20,450 nucleotides of DNA from a virus, in the IMG/VR virus record IMGVR_UViG_3300040816_000097, positions 1 to 20,450 of that record, one strand, 5' to 3'. A program made the position numbers and the translations under genes. Below the pieces are notes generated by a model. It was not told where the DNA came from and did not search any database. It saw nothing but the letters and a program-made list of their open reading frames with translations. Shown here piece after piece: positions 11,478 through 18,473 of the stretch (the first letter of the stretch is position 1; each line of letters begins with the position of its first letter).

Positions 11478-11867
11478 ATGGCAAATGTAAAAATATCAGA
11501 CTTGACAGCAGCCTCAGCAGCAGCAGGTGCTAACGAGTATGAAATCAATGAAGCAGGTACAAGTAAAAAAGTTACTGGTACTCAAATTGCAACTTTTGTA
11601 GAAAGTACTTTAGGAGCACTAGCTTCTTTAGATACAGTTGATACAGCACAAATTGCAGACGATGCAATAGGTGCCGATCAAATTGATGAGACTTCTAGTC
11701 CTACAGTAGCTACATTAAATGCTACTACTGTAGACTTAGGAGACTGGACAGTAACTGAATCTTCAGGAGTACTTAAATTTGCATATCAAGGAACAGATAA
11801 AGCAAAACTAGATTCTAGTGGAAACTTTACAGTTGTTGGTGATGTAACAGCTTTTGGAACTATTTAA
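11478..11867 (+). CDS. Tail-fibre-like protein (129 aa)
   Basis: Seen: an N-terminal module MANVKISDLTAASAAAGAN with EYEINEAGTSKKVTGTQIA, common at the start of phage tail-fibre proteins, then beta-rich repeats (DDAIGADQIDETS; TVTESSGVLKFAYQGTDKAK). Ends DVTAFGTI. It lacks a receptor-binding end, which is supplied by the glycine-rich protein encoded 2 nt downstream, so the two may form one fibre in separate chains. Confidence 0.7.
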   Translation: MANVKISDLTAASAAAGANEYEINEAGTSKKVTGTQIATFVESTLGALASLDTVDTAQIADDAIGADQIDETSSPTVATLNATTVDLGDWTVTESSGVLKFAYQGTDKAKLDSSGNFTVVGDVTAFGTI

Positions 11868-11869
11868 TT

Positions 11870-12874
11870 ATGGCTATACCAGGACCAGGAACCCCAATTG
11901 ATTTAACAGACATAGCAACAGAGTTTAACGATGATGCTCCCCATAGTGTTAGTGAATTTTATAGAGGAGGTGGATTAGTTCCAGATAGTGCATCAAACTC
12001 TGCTGTACCTTCTGCAGGTGCTATTACATTAGGTAATTTTTATGGAGCTCAAAATAGAGTAGCACTAGCTTTAAGTATTACAGGTAATACTAATAATTAT
12101 AATTTATATACAGCAACTACAGCAAGTCCTGCATATGTTCCAGGTACTACTGATATTACTTTAACTGTAAATCCAGGTGTAACTGTAGGATCTACCTCTA
12201 CAGGCACTTATGCTTTATCTGTACCATCAGATTTTAATTCAGGTGATAATATTACATTTGTTAATCAAGGAACTATTGTAGGGCGTGCAGGTAATGGTGG
12301 TCGTGGAGGAAATCATCCAGGAGGAAATGGAGTTGCTGGACAGGCAGGAGGTCATGGATTATATATCAATCGCCCTGTAACTATTACTAACAATGGAACT
12401 ATTGCAGGTGCAGGTGGTGGTGGTGGTGGATCTGGATCTGTTTCTCTTGTCACTGCTGTAGGTCAAAAAGGTGCTACATATACTCCGATTGGTGGCTCTG
12501 GTGGTGGTGGTGGTGCAGGAGTTCAAGCAGGTACAGGTGGAGCAAAAGGAATTGGTGCACCACCTCCTGGAGCATTAGGAAGTGATCCAGACGTGTACAA
12601 TGGTTATGCAGGCTCATCAGGTAATGCAACTCAAGGTGGAGCAGGAGGTCCAGCGAAACAACTCGGCAATGCTCCTACTGGTACCATTGGAGCAACTGGA
12701 AAAGGTGGGAATGGTGGAGCCAGAGGAGCTAATGGTCAGGCAGGAGCAAGTGCTACTGGCGTTAAGCAAAACCCTAGACCTCCAGGAGGAGGAGGTTCTA
12801 CAGGTAGATACATTACAGGGCAATCTTTCGCAACATGGCAAACAACTGGCACTCGACTTGGTGGAGCCAGTTAA
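11870..12874 (+). CDS. Polyglycine tail-fibre adhesin (334 aa)
   Basis: Host-recognition protein. Seen: an N-terminal fibre module (IDLTDIATEFNDDAPHSVSE; YRGGGLVP; TLGNFYGA, residues 10-60), a beta-rich middle to 135, then glycine-rich blocks from about 137 to 333, such as AGGGGGGSGS and GGSGGGGGAG, with intervening NG and proline runs (GAPPPG, RPPGGGG). Known: T-even gp38-type adhesins fold such segments into polyglycine type II sandwiches whose loops touch receptors. The rest of the sequence is moderate in complexity, so recombination in loops is expected. Position after three fibre-like genes and before three oxygenases supports a tip adhesin that may itself be modified (inference). Starts ATG 11870, 2 nt after the previous stop. 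Confidence 0.75.
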   Translation: MAIPGPGTPIDLTDIATEFNDDAPHSVSEFYRGGGLVPDSASNSAVPSAGAITLGNFYGAQNRVALALSITGNTNNYNLYTATTASPAYVPGTTDITLTVNPGVTVGSTSTGTYALSVPSDFNSGDNITFVNQGTIVGRAGNGGRGGNHPGGNGVAGQAGGHGLYINRPVTITNNGTIAGAGGGGGGSGSVSLVTAVGQKGATYTPIGGSGGGGGAGVQAGTGGAKGIGAPPPGALGSDPDVYNGYAGSSGNATQGGAGGPAKQLGNAPTGTIGATGKGGNGGARGANGQAGASATGVKQNPRPPGGGGSTGRYITGQSFATWQTTGTRLGGAS

Positions 12875-12888
12875 TTAACGAGGACATT

Positions 12889-13254
12889 ATGAAGACAATT
12901 AAATTTAAAGTAAAAGAATATGATGAGGATACTAATTCTATTATAGTTTCTTTTTCATCAGACGAGACAAAAACTAATAATCCAGAAGATTATGAAGCAT
13001 TTGCAATACAACCAATAGAACAATATCCTGATATTACTGATGTTGAGGTATTGAAAAAAAGAATTGCAGAACAAGGTATTGGTTTAGCAGAACAAGCTAA
13101 GTTAGCAGAGCAAGCGAAAGCTAATACAAAAATGCAAACTAAATTAAAAGAAATGGTTGGACAAACATTTGAATATAATGTTTCTGATTTAATTAATACT
13201 AATATTGAAGTTACATACGCTAGTGAAGTGATTGTACCTCCAATGGCAGAGTAA
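12889..13254 (+). CDS. Hypothetical 121-aa protein following the adhesin
   Basis: A longer open frame starts at 12835 inside the adhesin gene; ATG 12889 is preferred because GAGGA lies 5 nt upstream and the following sequence begins naturally MKTIKFKVKEYDEDTNSI. Seen: a beta-rich first half, DYEAFAIQPIEQYPD in the middle, then a helix with KLAEQAKANTKMQTKL. Small proteins of this kind sit beside tail-fibre genes in marine phages; a fibre-assembly helper or minor structural protein is plausible, not shown. Confidence 0.65.
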   Translation: MKTIKFKVKEYDEDTNSIIVSFSSDETKTNNPEDYEAFAIQPIEQYPDITDVEVLKKRIAEQGIGLAEQAKLAEQAKANTKMQTKLKEMVGQTFEYNVSDLINTNIEVTYASEVIVPPMAE

Positions 13255-13264
13255 GGGGATCATA

Positions 13265-13738
13265 ATGAGAGTAATGAATCTTGTACAGTGCAGAGATTTT
13301 GCAATATGTTTTGGAGCAGCAACAGCAAATGATTCTATTGTGCATCCAAACACATTACAAGGCAATACGCAGATGCAGTTTTATCTTGCACATGGATATG
13401 TCAATGTATCTAATGGAGTAGTCAACTATGACTTACCATTAAAAGAATGGTTTGATCTGAGTGAGTTTAAGAATGATAAAAAGATTACTTATTCTACAAA
13501 TGAACAAGGATGTACATGGATAGTAATTCTACCTAAAAATAATACTGATGAATACACAGTTGCTAATGTTACTAGTGGTCAAGTAAATGCTGCTGAAAAC
13601 TCATTTTTATTAATTACTAATGGTGATAAAGTAACAGTTAATGGTGTAAAATTAAGACAGTTTAACTATGTTCCTTTAGATAAAAATGTTATGGTAGAGT
13701 TAAATGGTGGAGAAGTACATAAGTTTACTATTAAATGA
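13265..13738 (+). CDS. Hypothetical 157-aa beta-rich protein
   Basis: ATG 13265 chosen over an upstream ATG at 13232 because GGGGAT precedes it and the upstream residues overlap the previous gene. Seen: N-terminal NLVQCRDFAICFGAATAND, then alternating polar/hydrophobic strands (TWIVILPKN; FLLITNGDKVTVNGVKLRQF) and an end VHKFTIK. A cupin or jelly-roll fold is possible, which would suit its place before three other double-stranded-beta-helix enzymes, but metal ligands are not apparent. Ends with ATGATA overlapping the next gene's ATG. Confidence 0.65.
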   Translation: MRVMNLVQCRDFAICFGAATANDSIVHPNTLQGNTQMQFYLAHGYVNVSNGVVNYDLPLKEWFDLSEFKNDKKITYSTNEQGCTWIVILPKNNTDEYTVANVTSGQVNAAENSFLLITNGDKVTVNGVKLRQFNYVPLDKNVMVELNGGEVHKFTIK

Positions 13739-14295
13739 TAATTAAAAATCTTATACCAAAAGAATTTTGTCAGTATTTTACCCATATACTGCTACGCAAC
13801 ATAGACTTGCAAGAAAAAAAAGAAGACGATCAAGTGCCAAACTCATTAACTCTCATGAGTCATGACATTGTATTTGAAACATTACAAGAACGTTTATGGA
13901 GCAGAATTGAAGGGCATGTAGGTAGACCTTTAATACCAACTTATGCTTATGCAAGATTGTATCAAAATGGAAATGTGTTAGAAAAACATACTGATAGACC
14001 TGCATGTGAAGTCAGTGTTACTTTGCAGTTAGGAAGATCTCATCACTATTCTTATCCTATATATTTAGAAGGTACACGTGTTGATCTTGCAGAAGGCGAT
14101 GGCTTGTTATATAACGGAATAGAACAAGAGCATTGGAGAGATAAATGTGATGGTCCAGAAGGTTATTATTCTGGTCAAGTGTTCTTACATTATGTATATG
14201 CTGATGGTGAGCATGCCTCCGAGATAGGTGATAATAATCATAGAAAAGAATACTCATACATGAAAAACAGAACATTGTTGATGGAAGTAAAATAG
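13735..14295 (+). CDS. 2-oxoglutarate/Fe(II) oxygenase 1 (HWR-QVFLHYV type)
   Basis: 186 aa. Seen: VLEKHTDRPACEVSVTLQLG with the iron ligands H85 and D87; GDGLLYNGIEQEHWRDKC with the distal H133 and adjacent R135; and SGQVFLHYV (146-154). These define the double-stranded beta-helix of 2-oxoglutarate dioxygenases, in a phage-common variant with HWR followed by QVFLHYV. Reaction: O2-dependent hydroxylation of a substrate with decarboxylation of 2-oxoglutarate; the substrate is unknown (protein side chain likely). Overlaps the previous gene by 4 nt. First of three such genes in a row. Confidence 0.85.
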   Translation: MIIKNLIPKEFCQYFTHILLRNIDLQEKKEDDQVPNSLTLMSHDIVFETLQERLWSRIEGHVGRPLIPTYAYARLYQNGNVLEKHTDRPACEVSVTLQLGRSHHYSYPIYLEGTRVDLAEGDGLLYNGIEQEHWRDKCDGPEGYYSGQVFLHYVYADGEHASEIGDNNHRKEYSYMKNRTLLMEVK

Positions 14296-14300
14296 ATTGT

Positions 14301-14897
14301 ATGTTGTTATTGAATCCGAAAAATCATCATGGTATGGAAAGTTATGTGTATTGGGAAGATTTTTTAACTGAAGATGAAATTAGATTTTTAGCTTACCATA
14401 AATCATTTCAATATCCACATACAGCAGAAGTCGGAGGGCAAACCGATGAAAATAAAATTAATTTAAATGTAAGAAGAACGAATGTTGGATGGGTAGATTT
14501 TTCACAAGATCATCAGCATATATGGAATAAAATAGCTAATGTATTTTCGAAAGTAAATAGTCAATTCTTTCATGTAAACATTACAGGGCTGTATGAAGAG
14601 ATGCAGTTAACAGAATATAGTTCAGCTTTTCAAGGTCACTATGACTGGCATATTGATGGTAATATTGCTGATTTGAATATACCTAGAAAGTTATCAATGG
14701 TGTTAATGCTATCTGATCCATGTGAATTTGAAGGTGGTGAATTGCAAGTCAATACTGGTGGTGGAGAAGTTACGTTAGAAATGAAAAAAGGCAGAGCTTG
14801 GTTTTTCCCGTCTTATGTTTTGCATCGAGTCAAGCCTGTAACAAAAGGTATTAGAAAGTCTGCTGTTGTATGGGCAGGTGGAGAGCAGTGGAAATGA
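14301..14897 (+). CDS. 2-oxoglutarate/Fe(II) oxygenase 2 (prolyl-hydroxylase-like)
   Basis: 198 aa. Seen: N-terminal FLTEDEIRFLAYH, then HYDWHIDGN with H117 and D119, RKLSMVLMLSDPCEFEGGEL (129-148), KGRAWFFPSYVLHRVKPV with distal H175, and TKGIRKSAVVW with R185, ten residues after the histidine and so the 2-oxoglutarate-binding arginine. This is the complete HxD...H...R set of PKHD-type hydroxylases, so the enzyme should be active on a protein or peptide. Weak ribosome binding site before ATG 14301; its TGA overlaps the next gene's ATG (ATGA). Confidence 0.9.
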   Translation: MLLLNPKNHHGMESYVYWEDFLTEDEIRFLAYHKSFQYPHTAEVGGQTDENKINLNVRRTNVGWVDFSQDHQHIWNKIANVFSKVNSQFFHVNITGLYEEMQLTEYSSAFQGHYDWHIDGNIADLNIPRKLSMVLMLSDPCEFEGGELQVNTGGGEVTLEMKKGRAWFFPSYVLHRVKPVTKGIRKSAVVWAGGEQWK

Positions 14898-15475
14898 AAT
14901 TAAGCATTATAGAAAAGCCTAATTTAGATTTAGTAGTCATTGATGATTTCTACACACCCGAAGAGTTACATGATGTTAAAAATGAGTTAGTTAGTATTTA
15001 TAAATTTAGAAAGAGACCAGGTCAAACTGGTGATGCTATGAATGGATTTGAACACCAAAAGACTGGGACTGGTGTCTTCTTGCATGAATTATATTATGAT
15101 GCTAATGAATCTTCAATTGTAAATTATAATCAAAAAATATTTACACATCAGTATTTAGATGAGTTGATTGATCGTAGCGTACATTATAAACATATTAGAA
15201 ACTCTACAGTTGATACTGTATTAGTAAACTATTATAATGATAATGAAATGTACAATCAGCATACAGATCTATCATTATTTACTGTAATAATATTACTAGG
15301 TCTAGGGGACTTTAGTGGCGGAGGTATGTATTTTAAAGACATAGACCAGGAAATAGATTTTAAAGAAAACAGGGCTATTATTTTTCCTGGATGTGCTATA
15401 CATCAATCAAGACCAGTGCAAGGCAACGGAACAAGGGTAAGTATTGCTCAATTTATAAACTATGCAGCAAATTAG
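14894..15475 (+). CDS. 2-oxoglutarate/Fe(II) oxygenase 3
   Basis: 193 aa from ATG 14894, chosen over an upstream ATG at 14870 because GGAGAG precedes it and it gives a 4-nt ATGA overlap with the previous stop. Seen: VVIDDFYTPEELHDVKN at the start, MYNQHTDLSLFTVIILLGLG with H123 and D125, SGGGMYF, NRAIIFPGCAIHQSRPV with distal H170, and GTRVSIAQF with R181. All iron and 2-oxoglutarate ligands are present. It shares only the core with oxygenases 1 and 2, so the three are not recent duplicates and may have different substrates. Confidence 0.9.
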   Translation: MKLSIIEKPNLDLVVIDDFYTPEELHDVKNELVSIYKFRKRPGQTGDAMNGFEHQKTGTGVFLHELYYDANESSIVNYNQKIFTHQYLDELIDRSVHYKHIRNSTVDTVLVNYYNDNEMYNQHTDLSLFTVIILLGLGDFSGGGMYFKDIDQEIDFKENRAIIFPGCAIHQSRPVQGNGTRVSIAQFINYAAN

Positions 15476-15487
15476 TAGGAATATTTA

Positions 15488-15925
15488 ATGACAACTCCTA
15501 AAGAAGTAGAACAAGAATTACGATCTCATGAAGAGCTGTGTGCTGAACGTTATGCAACTATTCATCATAGATTAGATCGTATTGAAGGTATGTTAAATAA
15601 ACTAATCTGGGGATTAGTTGCAGGCTTTATAGGTTTACTTGTAAGTGTTATGACAAGTAAACTTAAAGCAGAAGAACTACCTCAAGTAATGGCTACTCCT
15701 ACTGACGTTGGTTTTATTTATTTAACTGTAGATCCTTGTCCTGAACAGATGGGACCTTTCTATCAATACCTTACAGTAGCTACTGAAGAAAACCATCAAC
15801 CTCATATTGGTTGTTGGAATGTAGATGGACCTTTAGTTATTGTAAGATGGTTTGAATTAGATGAATCAGTATCTTATGATAAAGCAGAGTTTAAACCTTG
15901 GCAAGGACCTAAACCTGAACTATGA
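15488..15925 (+). CDS. Membrane-anchored protein with holin-like N-terminus (145 aa)
   Basis: Seen: an N-terminal amphipathic helix EVEQELRSHEELCAERYATI, a membrane segment LIWGLVAGFIGLLVSVM (about 39-55), then a soluble beta-rich domain of about 85 residues with two Cys (PCPEQM; HIGCWNVDG). The N-terminal part resembles small holin/XhlA-like anchors; the soluble end is a module of unknown function. Orientation places either end outside. It precedes a 67-aa gene and a three-span holin, so a lysis or envelope role is plausible. Starts ATG 15488 behind AGGAAT. Confidence 0.6.
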   Translation: MTTPKEVEQELRSHEELCAERYATIHHRLDRIEGMLNKLIWGLVAGFIGLLVSVMTSKLKAEELPQVMATPTDVGFIYLTVDPCPEQMGPFYQYLTVATEENHQPHIGCWNVDGPLVIVRWFELDESVSYDKAEFKPWQGPKPEL

Positions 15926-16125
15926 TTAAGAAACTTAAAAAAATTTTTACAGGAGAGTTTATAGATGAGCTATTTAATTTTAGTGATACTGACAATAATT
16001 TTTTGGGAAATACTACTTCAGAAACCACTGAAAGAGTTTCTAAATCTAAACCTCGTCCCTTGGTACTTAACACAAAAAAACAAACTGAAGAAAATAAGAG
16101 ACGTTCTGAAAGAGGTCATATCTAA
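15922..16125 (+). CDS. Hypothetical 67-aa basic protein
   Basis: Starts ATG 15922 in a 4-nt overlap with the previous stop. Seen: MIKKLKKIFTGEFIDELF at the start (possible amphipathic helix), a Thr/Ser-rich middle, and a basic end KKQTEENKRRSERGHI. No family recognised; sits between two membrane-protein genes and ends just before the holin ATG, so it probably belongs to the lysis cluster. Confidence 0.6.
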   Translation: MIKKLKKIFTGEFIDELFNFSDTDNNFLGNTTSETTERVSKSKPRPLVLNTKKQTEENKRRSERGHI

Positions 16126-16521
16126 ATGATGTGGGGTCCTATAATTAGTGTAGTTAGTTCTGTATTAGACAGAGTTATTCCAGATAAAAATGCTAAAGAA
16201 AAAGCAGCACAAGAAATTGAAAAAGCTCTTATTGATAATGCAGCACAATTAAACTTAGCTCAAGCAGAAACTAACAAAGTAGAAGCATCACATAGATCAG
16301 TATGGGTTGCAGGTTGGAGACCTTGTTTAGGTTGGGTAGCTGCTTTAGGATTTGCATGGGTATTTGTATTACAACCATTAATTATTTGGATGATTACTTT
16401 ATATGGTGTAGATGTACCACTACCTGACTTTCAAACAGATGCATTACTTGAATTAACATTTGCAATGTTGGGTTTAGCAGGTTTAAGAACTTATGAAAAG
16501 CAGAAAGGTATAACTAAATAA
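16126..16521 (+). CDS. Holin, three-span (GTA_holin_3TM-like)
   Basis: 131 aa. Seen: an N-terminal amphipathic helix WGPIISVVSSVLDRVIPDKN, then a helix rich in Ala and Gln, then SHRSVWVAGWRPCLGWVAAL with a membrane segment, a second LGFAWVFVLQPLIIWMITLYG, and a third LELTFAMLGLAGLRTYEKQKG. The order V-AGWRP...G-W followed by LGL-GLRTYEK is the signature of the three-transmembrane holin family of phages and gene transfer agents. Role: permeabilise the inner membrane at the end of infection. No endolysin gene is visible in the window. TAA overlaps the next ATG by one base. Confidence 0.85.
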   Translation: MMWGPIISVVSSVLDRVIPDKNAKEKAAQEIEKALIDNAAQLNLAQAETNKVEASHRSVWVAGWRPCLGWVAALGFAWVFVLQPLIIWMITLYGVDVPLPDFQTDALLELTFAMLGLAGLRTYEKQKGITK

Positions 16522-16799
16522 TGGCTAAAGATCCTAGACTAGAAAGAGCTGGAGTATCAGGATATAATAAACCTAAACGTACTCCAGGACATCCAACTAA
16601 ATCTCATGTTGTTGTAGCTAAATCAGGAGATCAAGTAAAGCTTATTCGCTTTGGTCAACAAGGTAAAAAAGGTGCAGGAGCTAATCCTACTACACCTAAA
16701 GAAAAAGCTAGACAAAAATCTTTTAAAGCTAGACATGCTAAGAATATAGCTAGAGGTAAAATGTCAGCAGCTTACTGGGCAGATAAGGTTAAATGGTAA
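16521..16799 (+). CDS. Small basic phage protein (92 aa), DUF-type
   Basis: Seen: MAKDPRLERAGVSGYNKPKRTPGHPTKSHVVVAKSG at the start (residues 1-36), FGQQGKKGAG, and an end RHAKNIARGKMSAAYWADKVKW. It is a well-conserved small protein of many tailed phages next to terminase genes, very basic, with no known activity; binding DNA or a role at packaging is plausible. It starts at 16521, one base shared with the holin stop, and its own stop overlaps the next ATG. Confidence 0.7.
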   Translation: MAKDPRLERAGVSGYNKPKRTPGHPTKSHVVVAKSGDQVKLIRFGQQGKKGAGANPTTPKEKARQKSFKARHAKNIARGKMSAAYWADKVKW

Positions 16800-16930
16800 T
16801 GAGTTTAGTAGAGAATATAAATAAAAGAAAAAAAGCAGGTACTAGTAGAAGTAAAAAGAAATCTACTATAAGTGCTAAAGCATATAAAGATATGCAAAAC
16901 AACTGGGGTAAACCTAAAAAGAAAAAATAA
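16799..16930 (+). CDS. Small very basic phage protein (43 aa)
   Basis: Starts ATG 16799, overlapping the previous TAA by one base. Seen: MSLVENINKRKKAGTSRSKK then AKAYKDMQNNWGKPKKKK. Almost half the residues are Lys or Arg, there is no Cys, and the MSLV-NINKRKKAG-SRSKKKS start is one I recognise from other marine podoviruses and pelagiphages, always just before terminase. Likely a DNA- or terminase-binding peptide; function unproven. Confidence 0.7.
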   Translation: MSLVENINKRKKAGTSRSKKKSTISAKAYKDMQNNWGKPKKKK

Positions 16931-16931
16931 C

Positions 16932-18464
16932 ATGACTCAGATTGACCAAATCAGAGAGGCAGCAGAAGCAGATCTGCTTACTTTTATACGACTAGTAGCA
17001 CCTCATTTAATGTTAGGTGCAGTGCATGAAGAGTTAATAGCATGGTGGTGTAAACAAGATTCTAAGGCTAACCAATTAGTATTGCTTCCTCGTGGTCATA
17101 TGAAGTCAAAACTAGTAGCTTATAGAACTGCTTGGTGGATTACTAAACATCCTGAAACTACAATATTATATGTGTCAGCTACTGCTGACTTAGCAGAAAA
17201 ACAATTGTATGCTATTAAACAAATTATAGATAGCCCAATTTATAGAAGGTACTGGGCAGACATGATACATCCTGAAGAGGGTAAACGAGAGAAGTGGGCT
17301 GTTGCAGAGATTGCAGTAGATCATCCAAGACGAAAAGAGGAAGGAGTTCGAGATGCTACTTGTAAAGCTGTTGGGCTTACTAGTAATACTACTGGCTTCC
17401 ACGCTGACGTTGTTGTCCTTGACGATATCGTTGTACCAGGCAATGCTTATACTGAAGAAGGACGAGATAAGGTTGCAGCGGCATATTCACAATTGGCTTC
17501 CATTGAAAATCCTGGTGCTTATGAGTGGGTTGTTGGTACTCGTTATCATCCTAGAGATATATATGATACCATGGTAAACATGAAAGAATCTCTTTATGAT
17601 GATGAAGGTGAATTAGAAAAAGAAGAAGCAGTTTATGAATTGTTTCAAAGAGTAGTAGAAACTGAAGGTGAGTTTCTTTGGGCTAAACAAAAAAGATCAG
17701 ATGGTAAAGTATTTGGATTTGATGCAAGAGAACTTGCAAGAATTAAAGCTAAGTATATAGATCAAACTCAGTTTTATGCACAGTATTATAATGATCCTAA
17801 TAGTACAGAGACTGCTAATTTAAACTCAGAAGACTTTCAATATTATGATAGAGCAGTCTTAGTTAATAAAGAAGGTGACTGGTATATTAGAGATCGTAAG
17901 TTAAATATATATGCAGCTATTGACTTTGCTTTCTCATTACGTAAACAAGCTGACAGCACAGCTTTAGTTGTAGTAGGTGTAGATCATCAAGCTAACTATT
18001 ACGTATTAGATATAGATAGATTTAAAACAGATCGTATTGTAGATTACTATGATCACATACTTAGAGCTTGGGAAAAATGGGGATTTAGAAAACTAAGAGC
18101 TGAGATAACTGTAGCTCAACAAACTATCGTAAGAGAGTTAAAAGAAAGTTATCTTAAACCAAATGGTATACCTCTTGTTATAGATGAGTTTAGACCTACT
18201 AGACATTTAGGAGATAAGAATCAACGTATTAATTCTGTACTAGAACCTAAGTATCATAACAAACAAATATGGCATTATAAAGGTGGTAACTGTCAACCTC
18301 TAGAAGAAGAACTCAGTATGAGACACCCACCTCATGATGATATTAAAGATGCATTGTCAAATGCTATAGCTATTTCTATAGTACCTAGACAAAGAGCAAA
18401 TGGTTTTGCAGTAAGCAATAGCAATGTAATAACACACTCTCGTTTTGGTGGAGTAACTTACTAA
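16932..18464 (+). CDS. terL: Terminase large subunit
   Basis: 510 aa from ATG 16932; an upstream in-frame ATG at 16872 lies inside the preceding small gene and gives an atypical N-terminus. Seen: ATPase with QLVLLPRGHMKSKL (Walker A-like, 48-61, with Met in place of the usual Gly), ATILYVSATADL-type coupling strand, and DVVVLDDIVVP (Walker B, 159-169). The C-terminal nuclease shows IYAAIDFAFS, then VVVGVD, IDEFRP and HDDIKDALSNAI, the acidic metal-binding set. Role: ATP-driven packaging motor that cuts concatemers and docks at the portal, the next gene 9 nt downstream. Weak ribosome binding site. Confidence 0.93.
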   Translation: MTQIDQIREAAEADLLTFIRLVAPHLMLGAVHEELIAWWCKQDSKANQLVLLPRGHMKSKLVAYRTAWWITKHPETTILYVSATADLAEKQLYAIKQIIDSPIYRRYWADMIHPEEGKREKWAVAEIAVDHPRRKEEGVRDATCKAVGLTSNTTGFHADVVVLDDIVVPGNAYTEEGRDKVAAAYSQLASIENPGAYEWVVGTRYHPRDIYDTMVNMKESLYDDEGELEKEEAVYELFQRVVETEGEFLWAKQKRSDGKVFGFDARELARIKAKYIDQTQFYAQYYNDPNSTETANLNSEDFQYYDRAVLVNKEGDWYIRDRKLNIYAAIDFAFSLRKQADSTALVVVGVDHQANYYVLDIDRFKTDRIVDYYDHILRAWEKWGFRKLRAEITVAQQTIVRELKESYLKPNGIPLVIDEFRPTRHLGDKNQRINSVLEPKYHNKQIWHYKGGNCQPLEEELSMRHPPHDDIKDALSNAIAISIVPRQRANGFAVSNSNVITHSRFGGVTY

Positions 18465-18473
18465 GGAAAAAAT

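Noticed and set aside
12582-12878. 98-codon plus-strand and 74-codon minus-strand frames inside the glycine-rich adhesin
   Set aside because: Repetitive GGT/GGA codons keep other frames open by chance; the Gln/Val or Ser/Cys-rich products are the expected by-products.
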